A stretch of 64,000 nucleotides of DNA from Anianabacter salinae (GCF_019061145.1 NZ_JAHQZS010000004.1:124001-188000), one strand, 5' to 3'; counted from the first letter of the stretch, positions 38,189-50,367 are shown. Numbers and translations are program-made. Notes: generated by a model from the letters alone, not told the origin.

Positions 38189-39148
38189 TCAGGGGCGATG
38201 CTTGTCGTCGACCTCGCGCTGACGGGCCAGCACGGTTTCGCGATACCCCTCGTTGCCGTCCACCTCGGGCGGGCGCGCGCCCTCTGCCTCGTAGAAGGCG
38301 ATCAGCGCCTCGACGTTGTCGAACCGGGCGAAGTCGCGCAGCACCGCGTCGGCGATCCAGCGCGTTTCCGACGCCAGCAGGCGCTCTGCCTTCTGGTAGT
38401 GATGCACGATCACGCTTGCGCCCTGCGCCTTGGTCAACTCTCCACCCTTGTTCCAAGCGGCATCCAGCACGTTCGGCCGCAACCCCGCGCGGTAGGTCGC
38501 CACCGGAAGCGATATCTGGTCGAGCGTGGGATAGATGCCGCGTGCCAGCCGCCGTTCCTCGATCGCAAGGGCGGTGTCGCGCCAGAGCCCCCCGAATTCC
38601 GCCCCCTCGTAGATGACGAAGGCGGCCGCGATGGACGGCGGCACATAGGATCCGTTCGGGCGGTGCATCCGGTGGCGCGGCACCTCCATACCGACCGAGG
38701 CATAGGCCGCGCGCCAGTCCTCGACGGTCTTGCCCCACATCCACGCGCTGGTGAACCGCCCACCGACCGAGCCCTTGCGGAACGCATCCACCAGCCGCGC
38801 CGGGCGCAGCATCATCATGTCGGTGTCCAGCAGCAACGTCAGCGGCGCCTCGCGCGGTGCGGCGCAGGCATACAGCTTATTGCCCTGCGGATAGGGCACT
38901 GCAAAGCCGGGGTCGATCGGCGAGAGCGCCACGCCGTGCCTCTCGAAGAACGCCAGCGTGTGCGGGTGCAACTGGTCGATCAGGCCGCGACGGCAATAGG
39001 CATGGATCGCGATGTCGTCATAGGCAAATGCCAGCAGCGACGAGACCAGCAGCACGCCCGACCATTCATAGCGCCCCGGCTCGACCATGATGACGATGCC
39101 GAGGTCTGGGGCACCGCCTGGCGGGTGCGGGGTCAGGGTGGTCGGCAT
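38189..39148 (-). CDS. Glycosyltransferase-like protein with a DxD motif
   Basis: A 319-residue cytosolic protein. 'LTLLLDTDMMMLRPARLVDAF' (about 103-123) resembles the DxD metal/nucleotide-sugar motif of GT-A folds, and 'NGSYVPPSIAAAFVIYEGAEFGGLWRDT' resembles the later acceptor region of GT8/GT32-like enzymes. The N-terminus 'GIVIMVEPGRYEWSGVLLVSSLLAFAYDD' would be the first Rossmann strand. The acceptor is unknown. It lies between two collar-like genes and secE on the same strand. Confidence 0.6.
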   Translation of the reverse strand: MPTTLTPHPPGGAPDLGIVIMVEPGRYEWSGVLLVSSLLAFAYDDIAIHAYCRRGLIDQLHPHTLAFFERHGVALSPIDPGFAVPYPQGNKLYACAAPREAPLTLLLDTDMMMLRPARLVDAFRKGSVGGRFTSAWMWGKTVEDWRAAYASVGMEVPRHRMHRPNGSYVPPSIAAAFVIYEGAEFGGLWRDTALAIEERRLARGIYPTLDQISLPVATYRAGLRPNVLDAAWNKGGELTKAQGASVIVHHYQKAERLLASETRWIADAVLRDFARFDNVEALIAFYEAEGARPPEVDGNEGYRETVLARQREVDDKHRP

Positions 39149-39272
39149 GCTCGCTCCGCGCGGTGGGTTGGGTCGCGGCGATCCTATGACGGCGACCAGA
39201 GCGGCGGCAATGGCCCGCAGGGAAAGCCGGGGCGATGCGCACCGCCCCGGCCAGTCTCAAGTTGCCTTGCCA

Positions 39273-39791
39273 TCAGCCGCGGCTCGGAAAGATCCCGTAG
39301 AGCGCGATGATGTAGTTGATCGCGATGTAGGGCTGCAGGTTGTAATGCGCCTGGTTTCCACCGGTCGTCTGAACCGACTGCGACGCCATCGTCCGGTCGT
39401 CTGCCGCGACCACCTCCGCATAGATCGGGTTGGCCGGCAGCGCGAGCATGTTGCCCTGCGCGCTGGTCGAGTCCGCTGCCGACGTTTCCGCATGGAAACT
39501 GTGATTGTGCATCGGCATCTGGTTGGCCAGAAGCGTCACGTATTCGGTGCCGCCCTTTTCCCCTTCCTGGTACATCGACAGGCCCGGTCCCTGGCGCGGG
39601 CCAAGCGGCGCGCGTCCCCGCAGGTCCGGCAGGGCGAAGGTCGTGACGCCGTCGCCGCCGTAGGTGGTCCCCAGAATGCTGTAGAGCGCAGTGTTCTGGC
39701 TGATCGGTATCAACTGACCGTCGCAGTACGCCCAGTTTCTCGGGGCGAAGTTTCCCGCGAACAGCAGAACTTCTCCGATAAATGGTTCCAT
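39273..39791 (-). CDS. Tail-collar/microcystin-dependent (MdpB-like) protein, paralogue 2
   Basis: A 172-residue protein with a phage tail collar domain (residues 4-64: 'GEVLLFAGNFAPRNWAYCDGQLIPIS', 'LGTTYGGDGVTTFALPDLRGR'), then 'MPMHNHSFH' (93-100), a variable linker, and 'LQPYIAINYIIALYGIFPSR' at the C-terminus. These proteins are common outside phages as MdpB-like proteins of unknown function. No signal peptide is seen. It is 27 nt downstream of a second copy with about 60% similar residues by eye. AAGGA precedes the ATG. Confidence 0.85.
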   Translation of the reverse strand: MEPFIGEVLLFAGNFAPRNWAYCDGQLIPISQNTALYSILGTTYGGDGVTTFALPDLRGRAPLGPRQGPGLSMYQEGEKGGTEYVTLLANQMPMHNHSFHAETSAADSTSAQGNMLALPANPIYAEVVAADDRTMASQSVQTTGGNQAHYNLQPYIAINYIIALYGIFPSRG

Positions 39792-39818
39792 TGGATATCG
39801 TCCTTTTCTGCGTTCGGA

Positions 39819-40337
39819 TCAGCTGCGCGACGGATAGATGCCCTGCACGGCGATGATGTAGTTGATCGCGAGATAGGGTTGGCGGTTCTCGTGCGCTTGC
39901 GAGCCGCCGGTCATGCCGATCGACTGCGTTGCCATGACACGGTCGTTCTGCGGCTGGACGGCCGCATAGATCGGCTCGGCCGGAAGGGCCAGCATCTTGT
40001 CCTGCGGGTTCTTCTGGTCGGCTGCGGCAGTTTCAGCATGCAGCGTGTGGGTGTGCGACGGCATTTCGATGGCAGTCAGCGTCACATGTTCGATGCCGCC
40101 CTTCTGGCCTTCGCGGTAGTCGGACAGGCCCGGACCGTGGCGCGGGCCGATCGGAACGCGCCCGCGCAGGTCGGGCAGGGCAAAGGTCGTGACGCCATCG
40201 CCGCCGTAAGTGGTTCCGAGCAGGCTGAAAAGAGCACTGTAGGTCGAGATCGGCAGAAGCTGCCCATCACAGAACATCCATCCGCGCGGCGCGAAATTGC
40301 CGCCAAAAATCATTACGGTAGCCATCAACGGTTCCAT
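39819..40337 (-). CDS. Tail-collar/microcystin-dependent (MdpB-like) protein, paralogue 1
   Basis: Same length and layout as its neighbour: collar domain 'ATVMIFGGNFAPRGWMFCDGQLLPIS' and 'GTTYGGDGVTTFALPDLRGR', histidine cluster 'MPSHTHTLH', and a C-terminal 'RQPYLAINYIIAVQGIYPSR'. The pair arose by tandem duplication, with the collar core kept and residues 100-140 changed. GAGGGATGAGACC precedes the ATG. The 178 nt upstream, as far as tRNA-Trp, includes an AT-rich inverted repeat (ATTTAC/GTAAAT, 40410-40426), the likely promoter area. Confidence 0.85.
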   Translation of the reverse strand: MEPLMATVMIFGGNFAPRGWMFCDGQLLPISTYSALFSLLGTTYGGDGVTTFALPDLRGRVPIGPRHGPGLSDYREGQKGGIEHVTLTAIEMPSHTHTLHAETAAADQKNPQDKMLALPAEPIYAAVQPQNDRVMATQSIGMTGGSQAHENRQPYLAINYIIAVQGIYPSRS

Positions 40338-40515
40338 GGTCTCATCCCTCTTGAAGCGTGTCCAATAACGGCAGCTTAACCAGAGGATGAATGGCGACCT
40401 ACGAAAACAATTTACCTAACGTAAATAAAACCCTTGCGGGTGCCGAGCTGCACGATTCGCGTCATGGCAGTGCGTTGCGCGATGAAGTTACGCGAAGAAA
40501 TGGAAGGTTTGGCCG

Positions 40516-40591
40516 TGGCAGGGGCAGAAGGACTCGAACCCTCGACCCTCGGTTTTGGAGACCGATGCTCTACCAACTGAGCTATACCCCT
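40516..40591 (-). tRNA. tRNA-Trp (anticodon CCA)
   Basis: A complete cloverleaf on the minus strand: acceptor AGGGGTA paired to TGCCCCT, D arm TAGCTCAGTTGGTAGAGC-like, anticodon loop TCTCCAAAA (CCA), T arm GGGTTCGAGTCC. Discriminator G and an encoded CCA (40518-40516) finish the 3' end. tRNA-Trp normally sits directly before secE; here collar and glycosyltransferase genes intervene. Confidence 0.96.
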
Positions 40592-40604
40592 ACGGCCAGC
40601 GCCG

Positions 40605-40633
40605 GGAGTATGACAGGCGGCGACGGGAATCAA
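40605..40633 (-). promoter_or_regulatory. Candidate promoter of tRNA-Trp
   Basis: Minus strand TTGATT (40633-40628), 17 nt, TACTCC (40610-40605), placing the start point a few bases upstream of the tRNA 5' end at 40591. The -10 match is modest. Confidence 0.5.
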
Positions 40634-40675
40634 GTAGGCTTTTGCCGCCGCGACGGGACATGCTAGGCGAACCGG

Positions 40676-41509
40676 ATGAGTGACCTTCCCGATCTGTCCG
40701 ATGCGCCGTGGCGCGACATCCCCTGGCGCCTTCTGGGCGACGCCCGCGGCGTGCCGACGATGCTGTCCCCGCAGGAACGCCGCGCCTACCTGTGGCTGGC
40801 GGAACACTGGGCGCGCGGCGCGGGCTGTGTCGTCGATCTGGGGTGTTTCGCCGGGGGGTCCACCGCACATCTCGCCGAGGGCCAGCGCCGCGACGGGCGC
40901 AGCGGCAGGATCCACGCCTATGACCGCTTCACCATCAGCGATCCCTTGAAGGAAAAGTTCCTCTACCCCGCCGGGATCGCACCATACGAGGGCGATGACC
41001 TCTTGGATGCCGCCCGGCAGATCCTTGCCCCCTGGGCCGGTCTGGTCGACCTGCACCCCGGCGCCATCGAGGACCAGACCTGGACCGGCGAGGCCATCGA
41101 GATGCTTGTCATGGATGCCTCCAAGGCGGCGCACACGATGGATGCGATGGCCGCGACGTTCTTTCCGGCGCTGATCCCGGGCGGATCGCTGATCGTCCAG
41201 CAGGATTTCCTGCACTGGAAGACGCCTTGGGTCGCTGTCCAGATGGCGCGCATGGCCGACTGGGTGTCCCCTGCCGGACATGCAGAGCGCGACACGATGA
41301 TCTTCCACGTTGACCGTCCGCTCGATGCCGCCGCCATAGACGCCGGTCGCTGCGCCGACCTGACGGACGCCGAGATGCGCGCTGCGCTTCTGGACATGCG
41401 CGCCCGCCTTGACGGGTTCGGTGTCGAGGACCGGATGGATGCGCTTGTGCGCGCGGTCGAATTGAACGCAGGCGAGCGCATCGCCTGGAAGATGAAGACC
41501 GCGCCCTGA
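40676..41509 (+). CDS. Class I SAM-dependent methyltransferase-like protein
   Basis: A 277-residue protein with a Rossmann methyltransferase motif I 'CVVDLGCFAGGSTAHLAEG' (about 51-69) and an acidic end of strand 2, 'GRIHAYDRF'. 'IEMLVMDASKAAHTMDAMAATFFPALIPGGSLIVQQDF' matches the motif II/III area of TylF/macrocin-O-methyltransferase-like proteins. The substrate is unknown. It is the sole plus-strand gene between zntB and the tRNA, and its stop lies 1 nt from that of the convergent acetyltransferase. The RBS is weak. Confidence 0.7.
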   Translation: MSDLPDLSDAPWRDIPWRLLGDARGVPTMLSPQERRAYLWLAEHWARGAGCVVDLGCFAGGSTAHLAEGQRRDGRSGRIHAYDRFTISDPLKEKFLYPAGIAPYEGDDLLDAARQILAPWAGLVDLHPGAIEDQTWTGEAIEMLVMDASKAAHTMDAMAATFFPALIPGGSLIVQQDFLHWKTPWVAVQMARMADWVSPAGHAERDTMIFHVDRPLDAAAIDAGRCADLTDAEMRAALLDMRARLDGFGVEDRMDALVRAVELNAGERIAWKMKTAP

Positions 41510-41510
41510 C

Positions 41511-42161
41511 CTAACCGAACGCTTCCAGCGCCGAGATGTCCGCGTCCATGATCTCCTGTTGCCGCGCGACGATTACATCGGTCGGCCAGTCCCACCACGC
41601 GACACGCAGCAACCGCGCCACATCCGCCTTGGGGAACCGCAGGCGCAGCACCCGGCCGGGGTTGCCGACGACGATGGCATAGTCGGGCACCTCGCCTCCG
41701 ACGACGGCCTGCGCGCCGAGGATGGCCCCGTTGCCGATCCGCGCGCCGGGCAGGATCGTCGCGCCGGTCCCGATCCAGCAGTCATGCCCGATGACGGTGT
41801 CCGCGCCCGTGGGCGCGGCCCCTGCATACTCGGCCATGCGGTCCGGCGTGAAGATCGGGAACGGAAACGACGAGATACCGTCATATCGGTGATTGGCCGA
41901 CGAGGTCACGCAGGTGGCGCCCTGGGCGATCTGGCAGAATCGCCCGATGCGCAGCCGCTCGGGCGCGCCGGGATACAGGAACGGCGCCAGCAGCGCCGCC
42001 CAGTCGGAACAGCCGCCCGGACGCGACATGTAGCTGTAGTCGCCGATTTCGATGTTGGGGTGGTCGATCACCGCGTTCAGGAACACGGTGTCGGTATGCA
42101 CGGTGCCGTCCGGCAACGTGATGGGGTGCCGCGTCGCAGCAGCAGGAAACGCATGGGGCAT
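41511..42161 (-). CDS. CatB-related (xenobiotic-type) O-acetyltransferase
   Basis: A 216-residue left-handed beta-helix protein. 'IGDYSYMS', 'LRIGRFCQIAQGATCVTSSANHRYDGISSFPF' (catalytic His in 'NHRYD'), 'IGHDCWIGTGATILPGARIGNGAILGAQAVVGGEVPDYAIVVGNPGRV' give the hexapeptide repeats of the VatD/CatB family. Chromosomal members usually acetylate sugars rather than antibiotics, so resistance should not be assumed. It is downstream of zntB with a 107-nt gap in which I see nothing specific. Confidence 0.88.
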   Translation of the reverse strand: MPHAFPAAATRHPITLPDGTVHTDTVFLNAVIDHPNIEIGDYSYMSRPGGCSDWAALLAPFLYPGAPERLRIGRFCQIAQGATCVTSSANHRYDGISSFPFPIFTPDRMAEYAGAAPTGADTVIGHDCWIGTGATILPGARIGNGAILGAQAVVGGEVPDYAIVVGNPGRVLRLRFPKADVARLLRVAWWDWPTDVIVARQQEIMDADISALEAFG

Positions 42162-42268
42162 GGAGGCCTCGCCTGATCTGAGGTTCTGGACTTGTCGAAC
42201 GGGTCAGTCGGCGTGCTGGTCCATGTCACTCTCCATCGGTTGCGGCGCCTCGCTACCGCAGGTGCGCC

Positions 42269-43243
42269 TCAAAGCCAACGCAAGGCGCGCAGGATCAGCA
42301 CCTGTATGACCACGATGACACACAAGAGGCCCGAAAACACCCAGAACGCGGGCGGCCAGTTGGCACCGGGCATCCCGGCGACGTTGATCCCCATCAGGCC
42401 GGTCAGGACCCCCAGCGGCAGGAAGATCGCCGAAATCATCGACAGCACATAGAGGTTCCGGTTCAGCCGGTCCGACAGCGCCGTGGTCAACTCGTCCTGC
42501 ACCACCACCAGCCGCTCGCGCTGGCTTTCGACTTCCTCCACGGCGCGCACCAGCCGGTCATGCGCCTCGGACAGGCGTAGCCGGTCGTCATCATGCAGGA
42601 CATCGACGTGATAGCCCGACAGCGCCAGAACCGCGTCGCGCTGTGGCACGAGATAGCGGCGCACGTCGACCAACTCGCCCCGCGTGTCGGTGATGCTGGC
42701 CCGCAAGGCCCGGTCCGGCTCGCGCAGGACGTCCTCTTCCAGCCGGTCCGACGTGGCGCCAAGCTGACCGATATAGTCGTCGAAGCGTTCGTTCAGCCCA
42801 TCGATCAGGTCCGCCAGAAGCGCGCCCGAGGTTTCCGGTCCCTCGCCCGCCATCACCCGCGCAGCCAGCGCGTCGACGCTTTTCAGGCGCCGCCTGCTCA
42901 GCGAGATCACGCGCCCCTCCTGCAGCCACAGCCGAACGGAAATCATGTCCTCCGGCTCGGCGCCGGGGTTGAGGTTCACACCGCGCAGGATCACCAGAAC
43001 CCCGTCGCCGCGCATCACGGCACGGGGCCGCGTCTCGTCCTCGACCAGCGCCTCGCGCACGGGCTGGGGAAGATAGCCAAGGTGCGTGTCGATCCAGATG
43101 TCGGTGTCCGGGTTTTCCCAGTCCATATGGACCCAGGCAGGCGCAGGGGCATACAGCGCCGCCGCGATCTCGTCCGATCCGGCAAGCGGCTTGCCGCGAT
43201 CCTCGCCGGACAGCGGGGCGGCGAAATGGATGCAGTCGGGCAT
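42269..43243 (-). CDS. zntB: CorA-family zinc transporter ZntB
   Basis: A 324-residue CorA/ZntB membrane protein: a long cytosolic funnel domain, then two C-terminal helices with the selectivity loop 'TGLMGINVAGMPG' between them. The GxN motif is GIN, as seen in ZntB rather than the GMN of CorA Mg channels, so zinc (proton-coupled) is more likely than magnesium. The ATG at 43243 follows AAGGA. It lies after the tuf terminator. Confidence 0.88.
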   Translation of the reverse strand: MPDCIHFAAPLSGEDRGKPLAGSDEIAAALYAPAPAWVHMDWENPDTDIWIDTHLGYLPQPVREALVEDETRPRAVMRGDGVLVILRGVNLNPGAEPEDMISVRLWLQEGRVISLSRRRLKSVDALAARVMAGEGPETSGALLADLIDGLNERFDDYIGQLGATSDRLEEDVLREPDRALRASITDTRGELVDVRRYLVPQRDAVLALSGYHVDVLHDDDRLRLSEAHDRLVRAVEEVESQRERLVVVQDELTTALSDRLNRNLYVLSMISAIFLPLGVLTGLMGINVAGMPGANWPPAFWVFSGLLCVIVVIQVLILRALRWL

Positions 43244-43318
43244 GGCGTCTTCCTTGCAGGTCCTGAACGGCACAAGACCCGGCCCGGTTCCCCGGCGCAA
43301 GGTGCCCCCTGATGCAAG

Positions 43319-43340
43319 ACAGGGCCCCGAAGGGCCCTGT
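43319..43340 (-). terminator. Terminator after the second tuf
   Basis: 9-bp arms ACAGGGCCC (43319-43327) and GGGCCCTGT (43332-43340). On the minus strand the loop is TTCG, a stable tetraloop, followed by CTTGCATC. The U tract is weak but the stem is strong. Confidence 0.7.
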
Positions 43341-43383
43341 TGCTGTCACTGTGCAGGAACCGGACGGGTTGCCGGTCCGGCGC

Positions 43384-44559
<1,176 letters not shown>

Positions 44560-44648
44560 GGTCGAGGCGCCTCGTTGGTTGGGGGGCCTCAGGCGGCCCT
44601 GTTCAACATCGCGCGCTCGCTATCCGCTGGGGCGGGGAAAATCAAGCG

Positions 44649-45239
44649 TCAGTTGAAGGCGACGACCTCCTCGGGCGGCGGCGGCGCGCCGAACCATTCG
44701 CGGTTCTCGATCAGCCACTTGAGCACCGCGTCTGCGGCCTGCTCGGACAGATCGTCCATCTGTTCCTTCTTGGTCTTGGTCAGGCCGGTGTTGACCAGAA
44801 CCGAGTCGACCGAGGCGGTCTCGTACACGATCAGCCGCTCCGGCTTTTCGTTGATCTTGCGCTGCGCCGCGTCGTCCCAGACCGTCACGCCGACCTGCAA
44901 AAGCGAGCGCGGGTTGAACAGCACCGGGATGCCGCCCGCGTTCAGTGCGTAGCCGTCGATGCTGATGCCGATGTGATAGAACTTGCCGCCCTTGTAGCCC
45001 GCCAGACGCTCGGCCACCGCCGAGCTCAGCGCGTCCTGCCATTCCTTTTCGGTCGCCACGCGCGAAATCGGGCCGATCGAGGGATCGCGCGCCGTCACCA
45101 CGTTGAAGGCCAGTTCGAAATTGCCAAGCTCGGGCGCTTCGGCGGGGCGCTGCACCGGCGCCTGGACGCATCCGGCCACCAGCGCGACCAGAAGAACGAA
45201 CAGCGCGGCGGGGCGAAAGGGAACGGTGAGGCGGGGCAT
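44649..45239 (-). CDS. Predicted lipoprotein of unknown function
   Basis: A 196-residue protein with a lipoprotein signal: '[17 protein letters not shown]' puts the lipidated cysteine at residue 24. The mature part contains '[36 protein letters not shown]' and ends with a helix '[22 protein letters not shown]' and a proline stretch. The amphipathic pattern resembles outer-membrane-anchored periplasmic lipoproteins, but I do not recognise the family. It is 74 nt after the M48 gene on the same strand, possibly cotranscribed. Confidence 0.65.
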   Translation of the reverse strand: MPRLTVPFRPAALFVLLVALVAGCVQAPVQRPAEAPELGNFELAFNVVTARDPSIGPISRVATEKEWQDALSSAVAERLAGYKGGKFYHIGISIDGYALNAGGIPVLFNPRSLLQVGVTVWDDAAQRKINEKPERLIVYETASVDSVLVNTGLTKTKKEQMDDLSEQAADAVLKWLIENREWFGAPPPPEEVVAFN

Positions 45240-45313
45240 CGGCGGGTGTCTCCCAGAACAAGGCGTTGCCTGTGCCTAGCCCAGCGCGGCCCGCGACGCA
45301 ATTCAAGGCCGTG

Positions 45314-46459
45314 TCAGTCCCCCGGCGTGATGCAGATACGCTGCAACGCCTGCCAGTCCGCTTCGCCCAGCGCGGGGCGGTAAACCTCGGCGCGATCCGC
45401 ATCGGCGGCACGGGCGGCGGCGATGCGGTCGCCAAGCCCCGGATGCGCCAGGAAATGCCGGATCACGCCCGGCTCCTCTCCGGATCGGTCGCGCAGCCGC
45501 TCGAACATGTCGGCCAGCGCCCCCGGCGGAATGCCTGCCCGTGCCAGCGTGCCGTGGGCAAAGGCATCGGCGGCGCTTTCCGCCTCTTGCGAATAGCTCG
45601 CCTGGATCAGCCGTTCGGTCAGGAACAGCACCACCGTGCCGCCAGCGAAATCTCCGAACAGCAGGCCCAGAACGCCCAGCGAGCCCGCGGTGCGCAGCGC
45701 GGTGCGGGTGGGATCGCGGTTCACCACATGGCCGATCTCGTGCGCCAGCACGGCGGCGACCTCGTCGGGATGTTCCGCCGCGTCGATCAGACCCCGAAAC
45801 AGCACGATCTGGCCGCCGGGCAACGCGAAGGCATTGACGAGTTCGTTGTCCAGCACATCGACCTGCACCGGATAGGGCAGATCGGTCTGCGCGATCAGCC
45901 GTGCCGTCATCTCGTCCAGCGCACGCCGCCCCTCGGGCGTCTCGCAGATCCCGACGGCAGAGCCGTCACCGATCGCGTCGCGGATCTGGCCCAGCGTGCT
46001 TTGGCCGAGCGCAACCTCGCCCTCGGGGGGCAGATAGGTCGCCAGCTGGTTGGCCATCTGCGGCACCAGCACCAGGATGATGAGCGCAACAGACGCCACC
46101 GCCCCGACCGCCCAAAGCGCGATCCGCCCCAGTCCGCGCCGGGGCGGCGCCCGGTCAAGGTTGCGGCAGCGGGCAGCGATCAGACGGCACGCCTCGGGCT
46201 CGGACACGACGACACGGGCCAGCGGGTCGGACGGGTGGGTCAGGACGATCTGGCCCTGCCCTGCCTGATCCGGCAGGCGGCGCACCTCTTCAAGCGGCCA
46301 GGCCTTTTCCGCCGCTCCCTGAACCGCAAGGCGCAACATGGGAACCGGCCCGTCCTCGATCCGTGCCGCGATCTCGGGCGCGCGCGCGGCGTGGCCATCC
46401 AGCCAGACCGCCCGGAAATCGTGCGGTTGCGCCCCGGTGCCGACATGGATCAGCGTCAT
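45314..46459 (-). CDS. Membrane-anchored M48-family metalloprotease
   Basis: A 381-residue protein. Residues 1-100 form a cytosolic domain of unknown fold with a 'CRLIAARCRNLDR' segment. One transmembrane helix runs 112-134. The M48 domain follows: 'NAFALPGGQIVLFRGL', zinc motif 'HEIGH' (240-244) and the third ligand in 'SQEAESAADAF' (about E294). M48 members include HtpX/Oma1-like quality-control and BepA-like outer-membrane proteases. The start overlaps the YjgN-like gene by 4 nt, so the two membrane proteins are translationally coupled. Confidence 0.88.
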   Translation of the reverse strand: MTLIHVGTGAQPHDFRAVWLDGHAARAPEIAARIEDGPVPMLRLAVQGAAEKAWPLEEVRRLPDQAGQGQIVLTHPSDPLARVVVSEPEACRLIAARCRNLDRAPPRRGLGRIALWAVGAVASVALIILVLVPQMANQLATYLPPEGEVALGQSTLGQIRDAIGDGSAVGICETPEGRRALDEMTARLIAQTDLPYPVQVDVLDNELVNAFALPGGQIVLFRGLIDAAEHPDEVAAVLAHEIGHVVNRDPTRTALRTAGSLGVLGLLFGDFAGGTVVLFLTERLIQASYSQEAESAADAFAHGTLARAGIPPGALADMFERLRDRSGEEPGVIRHFLAHPGLGDRIAAARAADADRAEVYRPALGEADWQALQRICITPGD

Positions 46460-47637
46460 ATCGCGGCCCCCAGGTCCAGGGCCTCGGCCAGCCCCTCGGC
46501 GCGCTCCATCTCATCGCGGGCGCGCTGGCCGATGGGCAGGATCGCGTCGGCGCCATGGATCGTCAGCGTCTCGGCATAGTGGCGCCAGATCGGCAGGCGC
46601 AGGAAGACATGCGCCAGGACGCCGTAGGTCAGGAAGACCGAGAAATAGGCCGCGACGCCCAGCAGCACGGCGGCCCAACGCGGGATCGCCTCGATGATCT
46701 CGTTCGGCGACATGGCCGCGAACGAGCCGGACGCCGCCGTCAGGGCGCCAAGCACCACGGCGAACAGCGTCAGCAATGCGGCATAGGCCAGCGCGATCAG
46801 CATCCAGCCGACCGCGTAGATGCGCAGCACGCGCCATACGCGCGGCCGCGCCTCGAACCGGACCGGACCGCCAGTCTTGGCGTTGGTCAGGCGGCGAAAG
46901 GCATGCACGTTCCAGTGCGCAAGACCGTAGAGCGTGAGCGGCACCGTAACGAACAGTCCCAGCAGCAAGGGCAGTCCACCGCCCGCCGCCGCCAACCCCA
47001 AGAGCGCCGTTCCCGCCACCCCTGCGACAAGCGGCAGGAACGGGCGGATCAGCATCGTCCAGCGCCCGCCCTGCACCAGCGGCTGCGTGCCGAAATAGGT
47101 CCGGTCGGTGCGATACTTCTCAAGCCAGAAGGTCTTGCGCGGCCAGTAGAGGCCCAGTGTCAGAAGCGTCAAAAGCCAGTGCCACAGCGCGCGCAGGGCA
47201 TACCCCCAAGCCCCGGGTTCCACCCCGAAGCGAATGCCGCGCCAGCGGGTGCGAGCCAGCACATAGCGGCGGGCGCGATAGCGGGCGTAGAAGATGACCG
47301 GGATCACCCCGACAAAGGACAGCGCGTAGGCGGTGACATTGCCGTGCAGGATCGCAAAGCTGGCGAACATCAGGATCAGGTTCACGATGCCGATGTAGAA
47401 CGCCAGAAACACCACCGCGATCAGGAAGCCCAGCAGCTTTTCCAGCGGCATCCCGGCATATTCGAGCGGCAGGCCACCTGGGCGGATCGACGACCAGTAG
47501 TAGCGGCGCAGCCGCGTCTTCATCCAGAACCGGTAGATCCCCAGCGTCAGGATCGTCAGCACGGCCGTGCGCAGCGCAAGGCCGAACAGCGGCCCGCGTC
47601 TGCCAGCGAAATCGGTGTGAAGCGTCGCCGTATCCAT
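46456..47637 (-). CDS. YjgN-family (DUF898) multispanning membrane protein
   Basis: A 393-residue inner-membrane protein with two DUF898 repeats: 'ALRTAVLTILTLGIYRFWMKTRLRRYYWSSI' and 'ALWHWLLTLLTLGLYWPRKTFWLEKYRTDRTYFG'. About six to eight hydrophobic helices are visible. The function of YjgN is not known. Pairing with an M48 peptidase by a 4-nt overlap suggests that the peptidase acts on or with it. Confidence 0.88.
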   Translation of the reverse strand: MDTATLHTDFAGRRGPLFGLALRTAVLTILTLGIYRFWMKTRLRRYYWSSIRPGGLPLEYAGMPLEKLLGFLIAVVFLAFYIGIVNLILMFASFAILHGNVTAYALSFVGVIPVIFYARYRARRYVLARTRWRGIRFGVEPGAWGYALRALWHWLLTLLTLGLYWPRKTFWLEKYRTDRTYFGTQPLVQGGRWTMLIRPFLPLVAGVAGTALLGLAAAGGGLPLLLGLFVTVPLTLYGLAHWNVHAFRRLTNAKTGGPVRFEARPRVWRVLRIYAVGWMLIALAYAALLTLFAVVLGALTAASGSFAAMSPNEIIEAIPRWAAVLLGVAAYFSVFLTYGVLAHVFLRLPIWRHYAETLTIHGADAILPIGQRARDEMERAEGLAEALDLGAAI

Positions 47638-47689
47638 CGCGCGCAGGTTAGGCGGGGCGACACGGTCGCGCTACTGCCTGAATGACGCG

Positions 47690-47712
47690 GGCGCGGCGCT
47701 TGTGGCCGCGCC
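47690..47712 (-). terminator. Weak terminator-like hairpin after parC
   Basis: GGCGCGGC (47690-47697) and GCCGCGCC (47705-47712) around a 7-nt loop, just past the parC stop. No U tract on the minus strand, so termination may need Rho. Confidence 0.35.
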
Positions 47713-47718
47713 GCACCG

Positions 47719-50112
<2,394 letters not shown>

Positions 50113-50232
50113 GATCCGGTCTTAGCGCCCGTTGATTCCCGTCACAAGGAACCAACCGAACATCCGCGCCGTTGACCGGACGTGAAATGGACGCGCGCGC
50201 CGTGCGCGCCACACTGCCGGGAAGGAAAACGG

Positions 50233-50367
50233 ATGACCCGCCTCAGCGTGCTTCTTGGAACAGCCCTCTTTGCAGCGATGCTGATGGCGTCCGACCGCCC
50301 CGGCGGCGGGATCGACGCCGCCGCAGACAGTGCCCTGCGGTCCGGGCTGATCGGCATGTCACCCTGA
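50233..50367 (+). CDS. Possible small secreted or membrane peptide
   Basis: A 44-codon frame: 'MTRLSVLLGTALFAAMLMASDRPGGG' is a plausible signal sequence, followed by about 20 residues. GGAAGGA lies 6 nt upstream. No family is recognised and no terminator follows. It stands alone in the 359 nt between parC and the next gene; the rest of that stretch (50368-50471) shows only a GAGAGGAGA ribosome site for the next gene. Confidence 0.35.
   Translation: MTRLSVLLGTALFAAMLMASDRPGGGIDAAADSALRSGLIGMSP

Noticed and set aside
40432-40443. Terminator for tRNA-Trp (ACCC-GCAA-GGGT followed by TTTATTT on the minus strand)
   Set aside because: The U tract is good but the stem is only 4 bp, so I do not call it as a feature.
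39273-40591. Prophage remnant at tRNA-Trp
   Set aside because: Only collar-domain proteins are present; no integrase, capsid, terminase or lysis genes and no second copy of the tRNA 3' end in the window. MdpB-like proteins exist without phage.
41511-42161. Chloramphenicol/streptogramin resistance gene
   Set aside because: CatB-like beta-helix acetyltransferases are common chromosomal sugar acetyltransferases; nothing around it suggests a resistance cassette.
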